Origin: CAIJZX01 sp043766165
GTDB lineage: Bacteria > Patescibacteriota > Patescibacteriia > SBBC01 > CAIJZX01
DNA length: 22,947 nucleotides
Reading direction: 5' to 3'
Assembly (NCBI GenBank): GCA_043766165.1
Contig: JAYUIJ010000061.1
Coordinates: 1 to 22,947 of the forward strand
Part shown: positions 12,662 through 19,647 of the stretch, one piece after another
Position numbering within the stretch: position 1 is the stretch's first letter
How the letters are laid out: each line of letters opens with the position of its first letter
Notes under the pieces: model-generated
Told to the model about the DNA's origin: nothing
The model's input: the letters and a program-made list of their open reading frames with translations, nothing else
The model's database searches: none
Made by a program: the position numbers and the translations under genes

Positions 12662-12734
12662 CCAGTACCTGAACGAATGTGCATGGTACTGGATTCCCTC
12701 GAGGTGATGAGACTGCTCATCGTTTCAAGGGAAT
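12662..12734 (+). repeat. Two-hairpin module M5
   Basis: First hairpin CCAGTACC (12662-12669) with GGTACTGG (12685-12692), 8 perfect pairs, 15-nt loop. Abutting second hairpin 12693-12711 with 12716-12734: ATTCCCTCGAGG...GATGAG, loop ACTG, then CTCATCGTTTCAAGGGAAT; 19 positions, one C/A mismatch at the conserved place, several G-U. The closest relative is M9, with compensating base changes near the loop. Confidence 0.8.
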
Positions 12735-12789
12735 TGCTCTTCAGAATTCAATCAACGTCAACCATGTAGTTCAGGCGAAAGGGGAAGCA

Positions 12790-13014
12790 ATGACTATTCT
12801 CGAACACTATTTTGGGAACTCCCGTCGCACGCGAGCGGGTCTATACATTATTGGACTCGCGGCGTACATCTTGGTTCATAGACCGTTTGTTCAGATCATG
12901 GATGGTCTTTGGCCGGTGATCGAGCTGGCCATCTCGGCTTGGATGTTCATTTCGGTGGTTAACCTGATTGTTCAGGTGATGATGAAACTGACCTTCATCG
13001 GCAACCGTGCCTGA
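12790..13014 (+). CDS. Small two-span membrane protein (island ORF 7)
   Basis: 74 residues from the ATG at 12790, preceded by AAAGGGGAAG 4 nt upstream; the frame is open from 12679 but that would read through module M5. Two hydrophobic spans (about 17-33, GLYIIGLAAYILVHRPF, and 38-60, LWPVIELAISAWMFISVVNLIV) with a basic N-terminus. No family recognised. With ORFs 1, 5, 10 and 12 it is one of five small membrane proteins in the island. A 7-bp GAAA-tetraloop hairpin begins at its stop codon. Confidence 0.68.
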   Translation: MTILEHYFGNSRRTRAGLYIIGLAAYILVHRPFVQIMDGLWPVIELAISAWMFISVVNLIVQVMMKLTFIGNRA

Positions 13015-13108
13015 GGCGATAGAAATATCGCCAAGGATCGAGAGGCTCTCCTATAAACCTCTCTCTTCACTCGAGATCGTAAACATAATTATGGTTTCAA
13101 GTGAAGAA
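13015..13108 (+). repeat. Two-hairpin module M6 with extra tetraloop hairpin
   Basis: GGCGATA-GAAA-TATCGCC (13015-13032) starts right after the ORF 7 stop. Then comes the module: first hairpin GAGAGG (13040-13045) with CCTCTC (13058-13063); second hairpin TTCACTCGAG (13066-13075) with GTTTCAAGTGAA (13094-13105), carrying the conserved CTCGAG and TCAAG. CAT-AATT-ATG lies in its loop. Confidence 0.7.
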
Positions 13109-13199
13109 CATAAACACCAACGTTTCACAATTCACACATTGGCAAAGCATCGCGCTTTGCTACCCACGCCCACCTCGGGCACATTCCAAGGAGGAAGTC

Positions 13200-13808
13200 A
13201 TGGCCACGAAGACGCTGACGAACTCGCAGAAGATTGCCAACGCCGAGGTTCGGTTCAACACGCTGTACGCCAAGTCCAAGGTGGACAGTACGAATCGCCA
13301 GCTCGAGAGGCAGCTGAAGATGGCCAATGATCGTCTCCATCGCCTGTACAAGGAGCGGGACATCGAGATCAAGTTCGAGCGTGACGCTGCCGAACAGGCA
13401 CGCATCGAGGCGCTTGACTTGGCCGGCAAGATCGACCACTTCGAGCGTCTGGGACTGGCGCTGAGTGGGCAGCTGAATCGGGCTCGCAACAGGGGCGAAG
13501 ACCAGCAGGTCGTCGATGCTCTGGATGAACAGCTCGACAGTGTCTTCGACAAGATCAAGGAGTTCTACCGGCAGCGTGGTCTCGAGCAGGCCGTCGAGCG
13601 CCTGTTGAACACGGTGTCGGCGATCAACGTTCAGCCTACCCCGGGGACGCACATTGCGTATCTCGGTCCCGACAAGAATCAGGCACCGGGAAAGGGTTCT
13701 CGCCGCAACCCCGACAGGGTGGAGAAGTCGGAGGCAGACCGTGCTCTGCGGGCGGCCATGAAGGGCTCGTCGCAGGGCGGTTCGAAGAAGAAGCAGCACG
13801 CTGCCTAG
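13200..13808 (+). CDS. Coiled-coil protein (island ORF 8)
   Basis: 202 residues from the ATG at 13200, set by AAGGAGG 6 nt upstream; 33 further upstream codons are open but have no SD. Residues about 8-140 are almost entirely charged helix with heptad-like spacing (RQLERQLKMANDRLHRLY, KIDHFERLGLALSGQL), so a long coiled coil. The last 60 residues are disordered and basic, ending GGSKKKQHAA. No membrane segment. C/G third positions are very frequent, unlike the core genes. It has a structural or scaffold look; no family recognised. A 224-codon antisense open frame across it is a by-product of this codon bias. Confidence 0.75.
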   Translation: MATKTLTNSQKIANAEVRFNTLYAKSKVDSTNRQLERQLKMANDRLHRLYKERDIEIKFERDAAEQARIEALDLAGKIDHFERLGLALSGQLNRARNRGEDQQVVDALDEQLDSVFDKIKEFYRQRGLEQAVERLLNTVSAINVQPTPGTHIAYLGPDKNQAPGKGSRRNPDRVEKSEADRALRAAMKGSSQGGSKKKQHAA

Positions 13809-13971
13809 TTAGCCCAAGCGCCTCCAACCCAAACCAACGTCTCTACTGACCGGACGAAGAACGGCGGCAGAAATGTATCGAAAGGTGGTGTAGTGTGAAA
13901 AAGCAATACAGTTTTCCCTAGCTCTTTCAACGCAAAAAAACCAGGGGGGACATGCCATGCATGATTCCTCC

Positions 13972-14015
13972 CGACTCTCGAGCAGTCTATTCTAGAATAG
14001 ACTGCTCGAGAGTCG
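13972..14015. repeat. 44-bp perfect palindrome
   Basis: The 22 bp beginning CGACTCTCGAGCAGTC are followed with no spacer by their exact reverse complement, centred on TCTAGA (13991-13996). As RNA it is a 19-20 bp stem. It is followed by GCTCTACTGATTGC and not a T-run. It lies in the 282-bp gap between ORFs 8 and 9, which otherwise holds only a poly-A/G stretch and module M7. Confidence 0.85.
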
Positions 14016-14042
14016 CTCTACTGATTGCACTGTTAAAAAACT

Positions 14043-14079
14043 CCGGAGTATTTCCGGCCTACGTCTTGAGGGTCAAGAC
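14043..14079 (+). repeat. Two-hairpin module M7 (shortest copy)
   Basis: CCGGA (14043-14047) with TCCGG (14053-14057), then GTCTTGA-GGG-TCAAGAC (14063-14079), 7 perfect pairs with CTTGA and TCAAG. It ends 4 nt before the SD of ORF 9. Confidence 0.55.
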
Positions 14080-14090
14080 ATGAGGTGGTC

Positions 14091-14450
14091 ATGAAAGTCT
14101 TGTTGATTGATGACGGTGTCGAACGGATTCTTCTTCGACAGTTGCTCGAAGCTGCAGGGTTTCATGTTCATGACACCGCCACTGGTGAAAACGGCATCGA
14201 CGTTGCTCGTACTTTTCGCCCGGACGTGATCATTTGTGGAGTCGCGCCAGCAGGTATGTCTGGATGGGAGGTGGCTTCACAGATGAAAAGCAACCCTGAA
14301 TTCAACGGTGCCTTTGCCTTGATGGGGAGCTGTATTCCGGTCGAAGATGATGACGAGCTGAGGAAAAAGGGTGTCGACATGTTTATTCTTAGGTCGTCGG
14401 ACATCCAGATCATTCGGGCCTGGCTCGAACGTGTCAAGGCAAGTCGCTAA
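14091..14450 (+). CDS. Degenerate response-regulator receiver domain (island ORF 9)
   Basis: 119 residues, a stand-alone CheY-like fold: MKVLLIDDGVERILLRQLLE at the start with the acidic pair D7-D8, then RPDVIICGVAPAGMSGWEV where intact receivers read PDLxxxDxxMPxMdG. The phospho-accepting Asp is replaced by Gly (about G50), the Thr/Ser switch is blurred (LMGS) and the conserved Lys is Arg (about R101). It is therefore predicted not to be phosphorylated in the standard way and to act, if at all, as a binding module. SD GAGGTGG lies 3 nt before the ATG at 14091; a GTG at 14085 lies inside that SD. It is the only island ORF with a clear family match. Confidence 0.8.
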   Translation: MKVLLIDDGVERILLRQLLEAAGFHVHDTATGENGIDVARTFRPDVIICGVAPAGMSGWEVASQMKSNPEFNGAFALMGSCIPVEDDDELRKKGVDMFILRSSDIQIIRAWLERVKASR

Positions 14451-14469
14451 CTTTCACCAGGAAGGTGCT

Positions 14470-14832
14470 ATGAAGCGCAACGTACTGATGTTTGTCTTGA
14501 TGGGCATGTCGTTGCTCCTCGGTTGGTCAGTTGGCTTTGCGTATGCCAGCCTCAATCGAGTTAGCGTACTCTACCTGAGTGTGGCCTTGATAATGGCCAT
14601 CGGCGCTGGTTTGACCCGACGCACAAGAGTTGTCGCCCTTATGACCGCTTTGTTCGGGATGGCGACAACCGTCATTCTGGCGGTCATAAGTTATGATCAG
14701 GCCAGACAAGCAACGGGCTACATGGTCGATCGGATGAGTTGGGTGTTTTGGATCATCTTGATCAATACGATACTATTCGCAATATACGGTGATACGCAAA
14801 CCACCGCCAAGATGCGAACTCGCGACTTGTAG
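14470..14832 (+). CDS. Four-span membrane protein (island ORF 10)
   Basis: 120 residues from the ATG at 14470, with AGGAAGG 5 nt upstream. Four hydrophobic spans: about 5-25, 32-48, 55-75 and 89-105 (MSWVFWIILINTILFAIYG). Basic residues between spans 2 and 3 (TRRTRVV) and a basic C-terminal tail (KMRTRD) suggest both are cytoplasmic. It starts 19 nt after ORF 9 with no module between them, so this pair may work together: a receiver-like protein and a small membrane protein. No family recognised. Confidence 0.7.
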   Translation: MKRNVLMFVLMGMSLLLGWSVGFAYASLNRVSVLYLSVALIMAIGAGLTRRTRVVALMTALFGMATTVILAVISYDQARQATGYMVDRMSWVFWIILINTILFAIYGDTQTTAKMRTRDL

Positions 14833-14849
14833 ATTTTGCACTTTTATAT

Positions 14850-14927
14850 CCGGAAGAGACGAATCAACTGATTCCTCTCTTCCGGTGCTGTACTCGAGCT
14901 GTTCGGAAACGGACATCTCGAGAGCAG
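14850..14927 (+). repeat. Two-hairpin module M8
   Basis: First hairpin CCGGAAGAG (14850-14858) with CTCTTCCGG (14877-14885), 9 perfect pairs plus GAATC/GATTC inside. Second hairpin 14888-14927: CTCGAG (14893-14898) with CTCGAG (14917-14922), then TGTTCG-GAAA-CGGACA (14900-14915) closed by a GNRA tetraloop with one G-U. The right arm has CTCGAG where other copies have TCAAG. Confidence 0.7.
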
Positions 14928-14973
14928 TAGCAGTTACTCTTCCACTGTTCCGTACATACTCGGGATAGCGGAA

Positions 14974-15045
14974 GGGAAAACTTCCCGATGATCTTTACAA
15001 CCTGTTGCATAGAAAAGTTTCTACTTTTTTGTTGATCTATCATCG
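14974..15045 (+). other. Nested hairpin in the leader of ORF 11
   Basis: CGATGAT (14986-14992) pairs with ATCATCG (15039-15045), enclosing CAAC/GTTG (14998-15001, 15031-15034) and AAAAGT-TTCT-ACTTTT (15013-15028). A competing GGGAA/TTCCC stem (14974-14978, 14982-14986) overlaps its foot. It ends 10 nt before the SD of ORF 11. Confidence 0.5.
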
Positions 15046-15066
15046 CAGGCCGACAAGGAGGCGAAT

Positions 15067-15666
15067 GTGCCGTATTGGTTGCCAGTATCATCCGATGAGT
15101 TGTGGGAGGATTACGAATACGACCTGATGTACGATGAGGGCACGGACGATATGTACGACGTCAGCGTCGAGGACGTCGATCGTGTCAATATCATCGGTCT
15201 TCTAATGGCCGAAGAGCGAGAAGTTCGTGATGACCTGGCTGGTAAAACCAAGCCCGAGCTCATCAAACTTGACAACGTCACCTACGGCGCTCGCGGTAAG
15301 TGCGGACGTCCGCCGATGCCGAAGCCTCAGGGTCATCCGAACAACCATGGTTTGTTGATGCGGGCGTGGCGATTTGATCACGGGATGTATGTTGTCGATC
15401 GTCAGCAGAAGAAGCGACATGATGACGAACGTGATTATCAGCATCAGCTCCTACTTCGTAACGAAGATGACGCCAGTTCGGTTGGTGAATACATTGAGGC
15501 GGCAAACCAGTATTCGCTCATCTTCGATATCGATCGCGAAATGGAAGCGAACGAACAAGAAATCGCCCGGATGGATGCGGAACAGGATGATGACTCTGAT
15601 GATTGGTTTTTGTATAAAGATGCCGTCACCAGTGATGAGAGCGACGGTTCATTCGCTACTTCATAG
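15067..15666 (+). CDS. Acidic hypothetical protein (island ORF 11)
   Basis: 199 residues, starting with GTG at 15067 behind AAGGAGG 5 nt upstream. Extremely acidic ends: residues 10-40 (DELWEDYEYDLMYDEGTDD) and the last 35 (DAEQDDDSDDWF, SDESDG), with a basic middle (KCGRPPMPKPQGHPNNHG and QQKKRHDDERDYQHQ). No membrane span, no recognised domain. The charge pattern suggests a partner-binding or nucleic-acid-mimic protein, which is speculation. It is followed 11 nt later by a single-span mini-protein. Confidence 0.7.
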   Translation: MPYWLPVSSDELWEDYEYDLMYDEGTDDMYDVSVEDVDRVNIIGLLMAEEREVRDDLAGKTKPELIKLDNVTYGARGKCGRPPMPKPQGHPNNHGLLMRAWRFDHGMYVVDRQQKKRHDDERDYQHQLLLRNEDDASSVGEYIEAANQYSLIFDIDREMEANEQEIARMDAEQDDDSDDWFLYKDAVTSDESDGSFATS

Positions 15667-15677
15667 CAGGGATGGCC

Positions 15678-15785
15678 ATGAAGTATCATAGGCCAAATAT
15701 CTTGCCGCTGATCATCCTCTTCGCCATCGTACTTCTCTTCGGCGTTTGGGTTTGGCAAGTGAAGTATCACGGCGCGGTTCCGTGA
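15678..15785 (+). CDS. 35-residue single-span membrane peptide (island ORF 12)
   Basis: ATG at 15678 (an in-frame ATG at 15672 adds two residues), TGA at 15783-15785. Basic start MKYHRPN, then one hydrophobic span ILPLIILFAIVLLFGVWVW and a short QVKYHGAVP tail. The typical layout of a small bitopic membrane protein. The upstream CAGGG is a weak SD; closeness to ORF 11 (11 nt) suggests translational coupling. Confidence 0.55.
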   Translation: MKYHRPNILPLIILFAIVLLFGVWVWQVKYHGAVP

Positions 15786-15822
15786 TCAATTCAAAAGAAT
15801 TTTGCAGCAGGTGAGTGTGTTC

Positions 15823-15893
15823 GGTCCATGGGAAATATTTTCATGGACCACCTTACTTGAGATGATGTGCTCCCACATCGTTTCAAGCAAGGT
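15823..15893 (+). repeat. Two-hairpin module M9
   Basis: First hairpin GGTCCATG (15823-15830) with CATGGACC (15842-15849), 8 perfect pairs. Abutting second hairpin 15850-15869 with 15874-15893: ACCTTACTTGAG...GATGTG, loop CTCC, CACATCGTTTCAAGCAAGGT; 19 of 20 positions pair. Relative to M5 the loop-proximal pair A-T has become T-A and the C/A mismatch is repaired to T-A. Confidence 0.8.
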
Positions 15894-15901
15894 TGAGAGT
15901 T

Positions 15902-15930
15902 TTGACAAAATATATTCGAGATAGCATAGT
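15902..15930 (+). promoter_or_regulatory. Promoter of the 15937 structured RNA
   Basis: TTGACA (15902-15907), 17 bp, CATAGT (15925-15930). The predicted start near 15937 coincides with the first bases of the long stem below. Confidence 0.65.
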
Positions 15931-15936
15931 GAACGT

Positions 15937-16067
15937 AACGCTTGTTGTGACTGGATCAGTGAAGTTCGTACTCAATAGTAGACAATGTTTCATCGCAAGG
16001 TGAATTCCTCCATTGGCTAACATAGAGTGTGCGCCGCTCCTGGTCCAGTCAGAGCAAGTGTTTTTTT
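15937..16067 (+). ncRNA. Structured RNA of ~130 nt, 6S-like outline
   Basis: 15939-15959 pairs with 16040-16060 over 21 positions: 17 Watson-Crick, 3 G-U, 1 mismatch. Seven T follow (16061-16067), and a promoter is correctly placed upstream, so it reads as a complete transcription unit. Inside are ACTC/GAGT, CAATG/CATTG and a TCATC-GCAA-GGTGA hairpin with a GNRA loop, leaving a bubble of about 10 nt on each side. A closing stem, an open bubble and a terminal hairpin are the 6S RNA plan, but 6S is usually longer and I cannot confirm it. No SRP or tmRNA signatures are present. Confidence 0.6.
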
Positions 16068-16073
16068 GGCAAC

Positions 16074-16149
16074 CCCCTCCTCATGATTTAATGTCCAACA
16101 AGTTACATACATTCCTTTAAGAACTTCGTGATAGCAACATGAGGAGGGG
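16074..16149 (+). repeat. 76-bp inverted repeat
   Basis: CCCCTCCTCATG (16074-16085) is perfectly complementary to 16138-16149, with an inner AAGTT/AACTT pairing. It resembles the other C-start/G-end inverted repeats in layout but shares no arm sequence. No target duplication. The remaining 80 bp to the next gene shows nothing else. Confidence 0.6.
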
Positions 16150-16231
16150 CACGTTCTAAGTATCGAGAGTCATGGAAAGTCTAGTCCGTTCAAAACAATG
16201 GAAGTAGGAATCTTCACGGGGGTGGAGTCAC

Positions 16232-17863
16232 TTGCAAGTCAGTCCCGAAAATGTCATACTATCGCAACGTATGTGGCAAAAACTTTGGTTGAAATTGCAG
16301 ACGACGATTTTCGGTGGGGCGATTATTGTTAGCTCGAGCTGGATTGTAAGTAAAATTCTTGGCTTTGGTCGCGAGTGGTTAATCGCGCGGCATTTTGGGA
16401 CGGTGGGCGCTGATCCGATCTACGCTGCATTTACGATTCCTGATTTTATTTATGGGACGCTGATTTTAGGTTCGTTACTGACGGCCTTCATTCCGGTGTT
16501 CATTGCCTACAAGAAGAACAACGAAGATGAGGCGTGGCAAATTGCTCGTTCTATTCTCAATATTATTGTTTTGGTATTTACTGTTCTTGGCGTATTGCTG
16601 CTCGTCGCGGCTGAGCCGATTATTCATCTCTTGGTTGGCGATAAATTTGGCGAGGCGGCGGTTCGCGAGAGCGTGACGCTGATGCGGATTATGTCCATGA
16701 ACATGTTACTGTTCGCGGTCAGTAATGTTTTTGCTGGCGTACTGCAAGCTTCAAAGCAGTTTTTGGCGGTGTCGATCGCGCCGATTATGAATAACCTCGG
16801 AGCAATTTTAGGGTTGATGATTTTAACGCCGCACATTGGCGCGGCCGGTGTGGCTTGGGGCGCAGTGCTGGGAGCTTTTTTGCACTGTACAATTCAAGCT
16901 ATTGCTGCCTACCGGATAGGTTGGCGTTTTGGCAAGACGGCGGGTTGGAATCATCCCGGCGTGCGTCAAATTGGTCGCTTACTGTTGCCACGAACGATTG
17001 GCCAATCAGTCACCCAAATCGACCAACTCGTCAACGTTCCGATCGCGACGCGTATTGGTCCAGCTAGCTTAACCATTTTCCGTCGGGCGAACATTCTCCA
17101 AGATTTTCCCAGCAGCATCGTCGGCGTTTCATTGGCCACGGTGGCGTTTCCCACCTTTGTTGAGTTACTAGCCGCCGGAAAAAAAGAAGAATTCATCAAA
17201 CAATTTTCGCAAATCGTGCGGCAGATTTTATTTATCATCATTCCGATTACGGTCCTGTTTATTCAATTACGCGCCCAGTATGTTCGGATTGCCTTCGGCA
17301 CGGGCAGCGTTTCCTGGACTGATACCATCGCTACCGCAGAGACGCTTGGTTTTTTTGCTATTTCATTTTTTGCGCAGTCGTTGATTCCCGTTTTAGCCCG
17401 CTCGTTTTACGCCATGCAAGATACGCGTACACCGGTGCGCATTACCATGATTGCGGTCGTGTTGGATATTCTCGGATCAATATTTTTAGGTATGCACATG
17501 GGTATTCGCGGTTTAGCTTTGTCGTTCACCATTTCCAGCATGATTAACGCTGGCTGGCTGTTCGTTGCCTTACATCGACGGGTTGGTCATTTGGATGAAG
17601 ATACGATTTTCTTGTCGACCATGAAAATTATTGGGATGAGTATTATCATGGCCGTGGCCGTGCAAGCGGTGAAGCCAGTGACCGTGGCTTTTGGGTTTAC
17701 GTTAGAACGTAGTATCGGCGTCTTCGTCCAAGGGTTCGCTGGCTCGATTGTCGGGATTATTGTCTTCGTAACCTTAGCTAGTTTATTTAAATTTGAAGAA
17801 GTGTCGTTGATTACGCGCGGCTTGAATCACTTTTTCCGGGTTAGTAAAAACGATAACGGATAA
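16232..17863 (+). CDS. murJ: MurJ-type lipid II flippase (MVF family)
   Basis: A 543-residue polytopic membrane protein of the MOP superfamily with about 14 spans. By family it flips lipid II across the cytoplasmic membrane for peptidoglycan synthesis. Seen: SKILGFGREWLIARHFG, the N-terminal MurJ signature (S-R-I-x-G-x-x-R-D in E. coli), PDFIYGTLILGSLLTAFIPV, and the mid-protein FRRANILQDFPSSIVGVSLA with RSFYAMQDTRTP, hallmarks of the family. The E. coli Arg pair in P-N-L-L-R-R is not conserved here. Start: TTG at 16232 with GGTGGAG 5 nt upstream; an ATG at 16271 is the alternative. The stop is 2 nt before lepA. Confidence 0.9.
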   Translation: MQVSPENVILSQRMWQKLWLKLQTTIFGGAIIVSSSWIVSKILGFGREWLIARHFGTVGADPIYAAFTIPDFIYGTLILGSLLTAFIPVFIAYKKNNEDEAWQIARSILNIIVLVFTVLGVLLLVAAEPIIHLLVGDKFGEAAVRESVTLMRIMSMNMLLFAVSNVFAGVLQASKQFLAVSIAPIMNNLGAILGLMILTPHIGAAGVAWGAVLGAFLHCTIQAIAAYRIGWRFGKTAGWNHPGVRQIGRLLLPRTIGQSVTQIDQLVNVPIATRIGPASLTIFRRANILQDFPSSIVGVSLATVAFPTFVELLAAGKKEEFIKQFSQIVRQILFIIIPITVLFIQLRAQYVRIAFGTGSVSWTDTIATAETLGFFAISFFAQSLIPVLARSFYAMQDTRTPVRITMIAVVLDILGSIFLGMHMGIRGLALSFTISSMINAGWLFVALHRRVGHLDEDTIFLSTMKIIGMSIIMAVAVQAVKPVTVAFGFTLERSIGVFVQGFAGSIVGIIVFVTLASLFKFEEVSLITRGLNHFFRVSKNDNG

Positions 17864-17865
17864 GT

Positions 17866-19647
17866 ATGAAAGAACTCTCATCCATAAGAAATTTCTGCAT
17901 AATTGCCCATATCGACCATGGTAAATCGACCTTAGCCGACCGGTTTCTTGAAGTTACCGGTACAGTGGCGAAGCGTGAAATGCAGGAACAGTTATTGGAT
18001 TCGATGGACATTGAACGAGAACGGGGGATTACAGTAAAATTGGCGCCGGTACGGATGCAGTGGAAAGGTGTTGAGTTAAATCTGATCGATACACCTGGCC
18101 ACGTTGATTTTCAATATGAGGTGTCACGCTCACTGGCGGCCGTTGAAGGCGCAATTTTAGTTGTTGACGCGACGCAGGGGATTCAGGCGCAGACACTTGC
18201 CAACTTAGATTTAGCCAAAGCCCAAGGCTTAACGATAATTCCGGTCGTCAACAAAATTGATTTACCAAATGCCGAAACGGAACAGGTGATTGAAGACTTA
18301 GTTAAACTTCTTGGTGTCGAAGCTGACACGATCATTCGTGCCTCCGCCAAAGCGGGGACTGGCGTGACGGATATTCTTGACCGCGTCGTGAAAGATGTTC
18401 CACCGCCTACAGGAAATGTTGACGCGCCACTGCGAGCACTTATTTTTGATTCGACGTTTGATTCGTTCCAGGGCGTTATTGTATTTGTCCGTGTTATTGA
18501 TGGGCAAACAAAAGCCAACCAGCACGTTCACTATATTGCCACCAAAACAGATTCACTTTCACTTGATGTGGGAACGTTTACACCGAAACGGAAAACGACA
18601 CCAGTTCTACAAGCGGGGGAAATTGGGTACATTGTGACCGGCCTAAAAGATGTCGCGCATGCCCGCGTCGGCGATACCGTTACGGTCCATCCGCCCACAG
18701 TTGGCGCGCTCGAAGGGTATCGTCAATTACCGCCGATGGTTTTCGCTGGAATATTTACCAACGCTGGTGACGATTATCCAAAACTCCGGAAGGCGATGGA
18801 AAAACTGCGACTCAATGATGCCTCGTTAACCTACGAACCGGAACAATCACCAGCTTTAGGTTTTGGATTCCGTTGTGGATTTTTAGGATTATTACATTTG
18901 GACATTGTTCGCGAACGTCTTGAGCGCGAATATGGAATGAATATTTTAGTGACGGTACCATCCGTCGGCTATCACGTTTTTCAAAAAAGCAATTCTGAGC
19001 CACTGGTGATCCGTAGTCCGCTCCAATTACCAGACATGTCGACCGTTGATCGAATTGAGGAACCGATGATGAAACTCAGTGTGGTGACGCCGAGTACGAC
19101 GATTGGTCCTGTTATGCAAGCAACGCAGGAACGCCGCGGGACATTTGTTGACCTAGAGTATATTGATGCTGAACGAGCGCTACTCCATTTCACCATTCCG
19201 CTAGCCTCAATTTTGGTTGATTATTATGATATACTGAAGAGCGTTACGGCTGGATATGCTTCTTTAAATTATGAACTTGATGGGTATGCCGAAGCTGATG
19301 TGGTTCGCATGGATATTGTGGTGGCCGGCGATACGGTTGAACCGTTAGCAACGATTATTTACCGTGATGCCGCGCAGCGGGCCGGTCGGAAAGTGACTGA
19401 GTCGCTGAAAGAAATTCTCCCGCGCCAACAATTTGAAGTAAAAATTCAGGCGGCGATTGGTGGGAAAGTAATCGCTTCCGAGCATTTACCGGCGATGCGA
19501 AAAGACGTGACGGCCGGATTGTACGGTGGTGATGTAACACGAAAACGGAAAGTCTTAGAGAAGCAAAAGAAGGGCAAAGCCCGGATGAAGTCGTTTGGGA
19601 AAGTGGATATTCCGCCGGCTGCCTACTTGGCGGTTCTTAAGCACTAA
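17866..19647 (+). CDS. lepA: Elongation factor 4 (LepA)
   Basis: 593 residues, full family length (about 595-600). A translational GTPase acting on the ribosome. G motifs: AHIDHGKST (14-22), RGIT switch I, DTPGH, NKIDLPNAE and SAKAGTGV. EF-G-like domains II, III and V follow, and the LepA-specific C-terminal end GLYGGDVTRKRKVLEKQKKG with ARMKSFGKVDIP is intact. It starts 2 nt after murJ with no SD, so translation is probably coupled. Nothing unusual in the sequence. Confidence 0.97.
   Translation: MKELSSIRNFCIIAHIDHGKSTLADRFLEVTGTVAKREMQEQLLDSMDIERERGITVKLAPVRMQWKGVELNLIDTPGHVDFQYEVSRSLAAVEGAILVVDATQGIQAQTLANLDLAKAQGLTIIPVVNKIDLPNAETEQVIEDLVKLLGVEADTIIRASAKAGTGVTDILDRVVKDVPPPTGNVDAPLRALIFDSTFDSFQGVIVFVRVIDGQTKANQHVHYIATKTDSLSLDVGTFTPKRKTTPVLQAGEIGYIVTGLKDVAHARVGDTVTVHPPTVGALEGYRQLPPMVFAGIFTNAGDDYPKLRKAMEKLRLNDASLTYEPEQSPALGFGFRCGFLGLLHLDIVRERLEREYGMNILVTVPSVGYHVFQKSNSEPLVIRSPLQLPDMSTVDRIEEPMMKLSVVTPSTTIGPVMQATQERRGTFVDLEYIDAERALLHFTIPLASILVDYYDILKSVTAGYASLNYELDGYAEADVVRMDIVVAGDTVEPLATIIYRDAAQRAGRKVTESLKEILPRQQFEVKIQAAIGGKVIASEHLPAMRKDVTAGLYGGDVTRKRKVLEKQKKGKARMKSFGKVDIPPAAYLAVLKH

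Noticed and set aside
12199..12672. 157-codon + frame across the 12207 insertion and ORF 6
   Set aside because: It begins inside the sequence around the hairpin insertion, has no SD and runs through the palindromic boxes.
12693..12734. Second hammerhead on the minus strand of M5 (GAAAC followed by GATGAG)
   Set aside because: The CTGATGA core is absent and the matching bases are all used in a continuous stem.
13125..13799. 224-codon antisense frame opposite ORF 8
   Set aside because: No SD, no recognisable protein, and open antisense frames are expected opposite a C/G-ending gene; the coiled-coil frame has AAGGAGG.
13895..13921. Eight-residue leader peptide starting GTG at 13895 after AAAGGTGG
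   Set aside because: Too short to separate from chance and without nearby attenuator structure.
9508..15893. Classical integron attC sites
   Set aside because: The modules have the right placement and hairpin shape, but no RYYYAAC/GTTRRRY core pair is seen at their ends and there is no integrase gene in the window.
15937..16067. SRP RNA at the 15937 transcript
   Set aside because: The conserved GGAA-loop domain with its AGCAG motif is missing.
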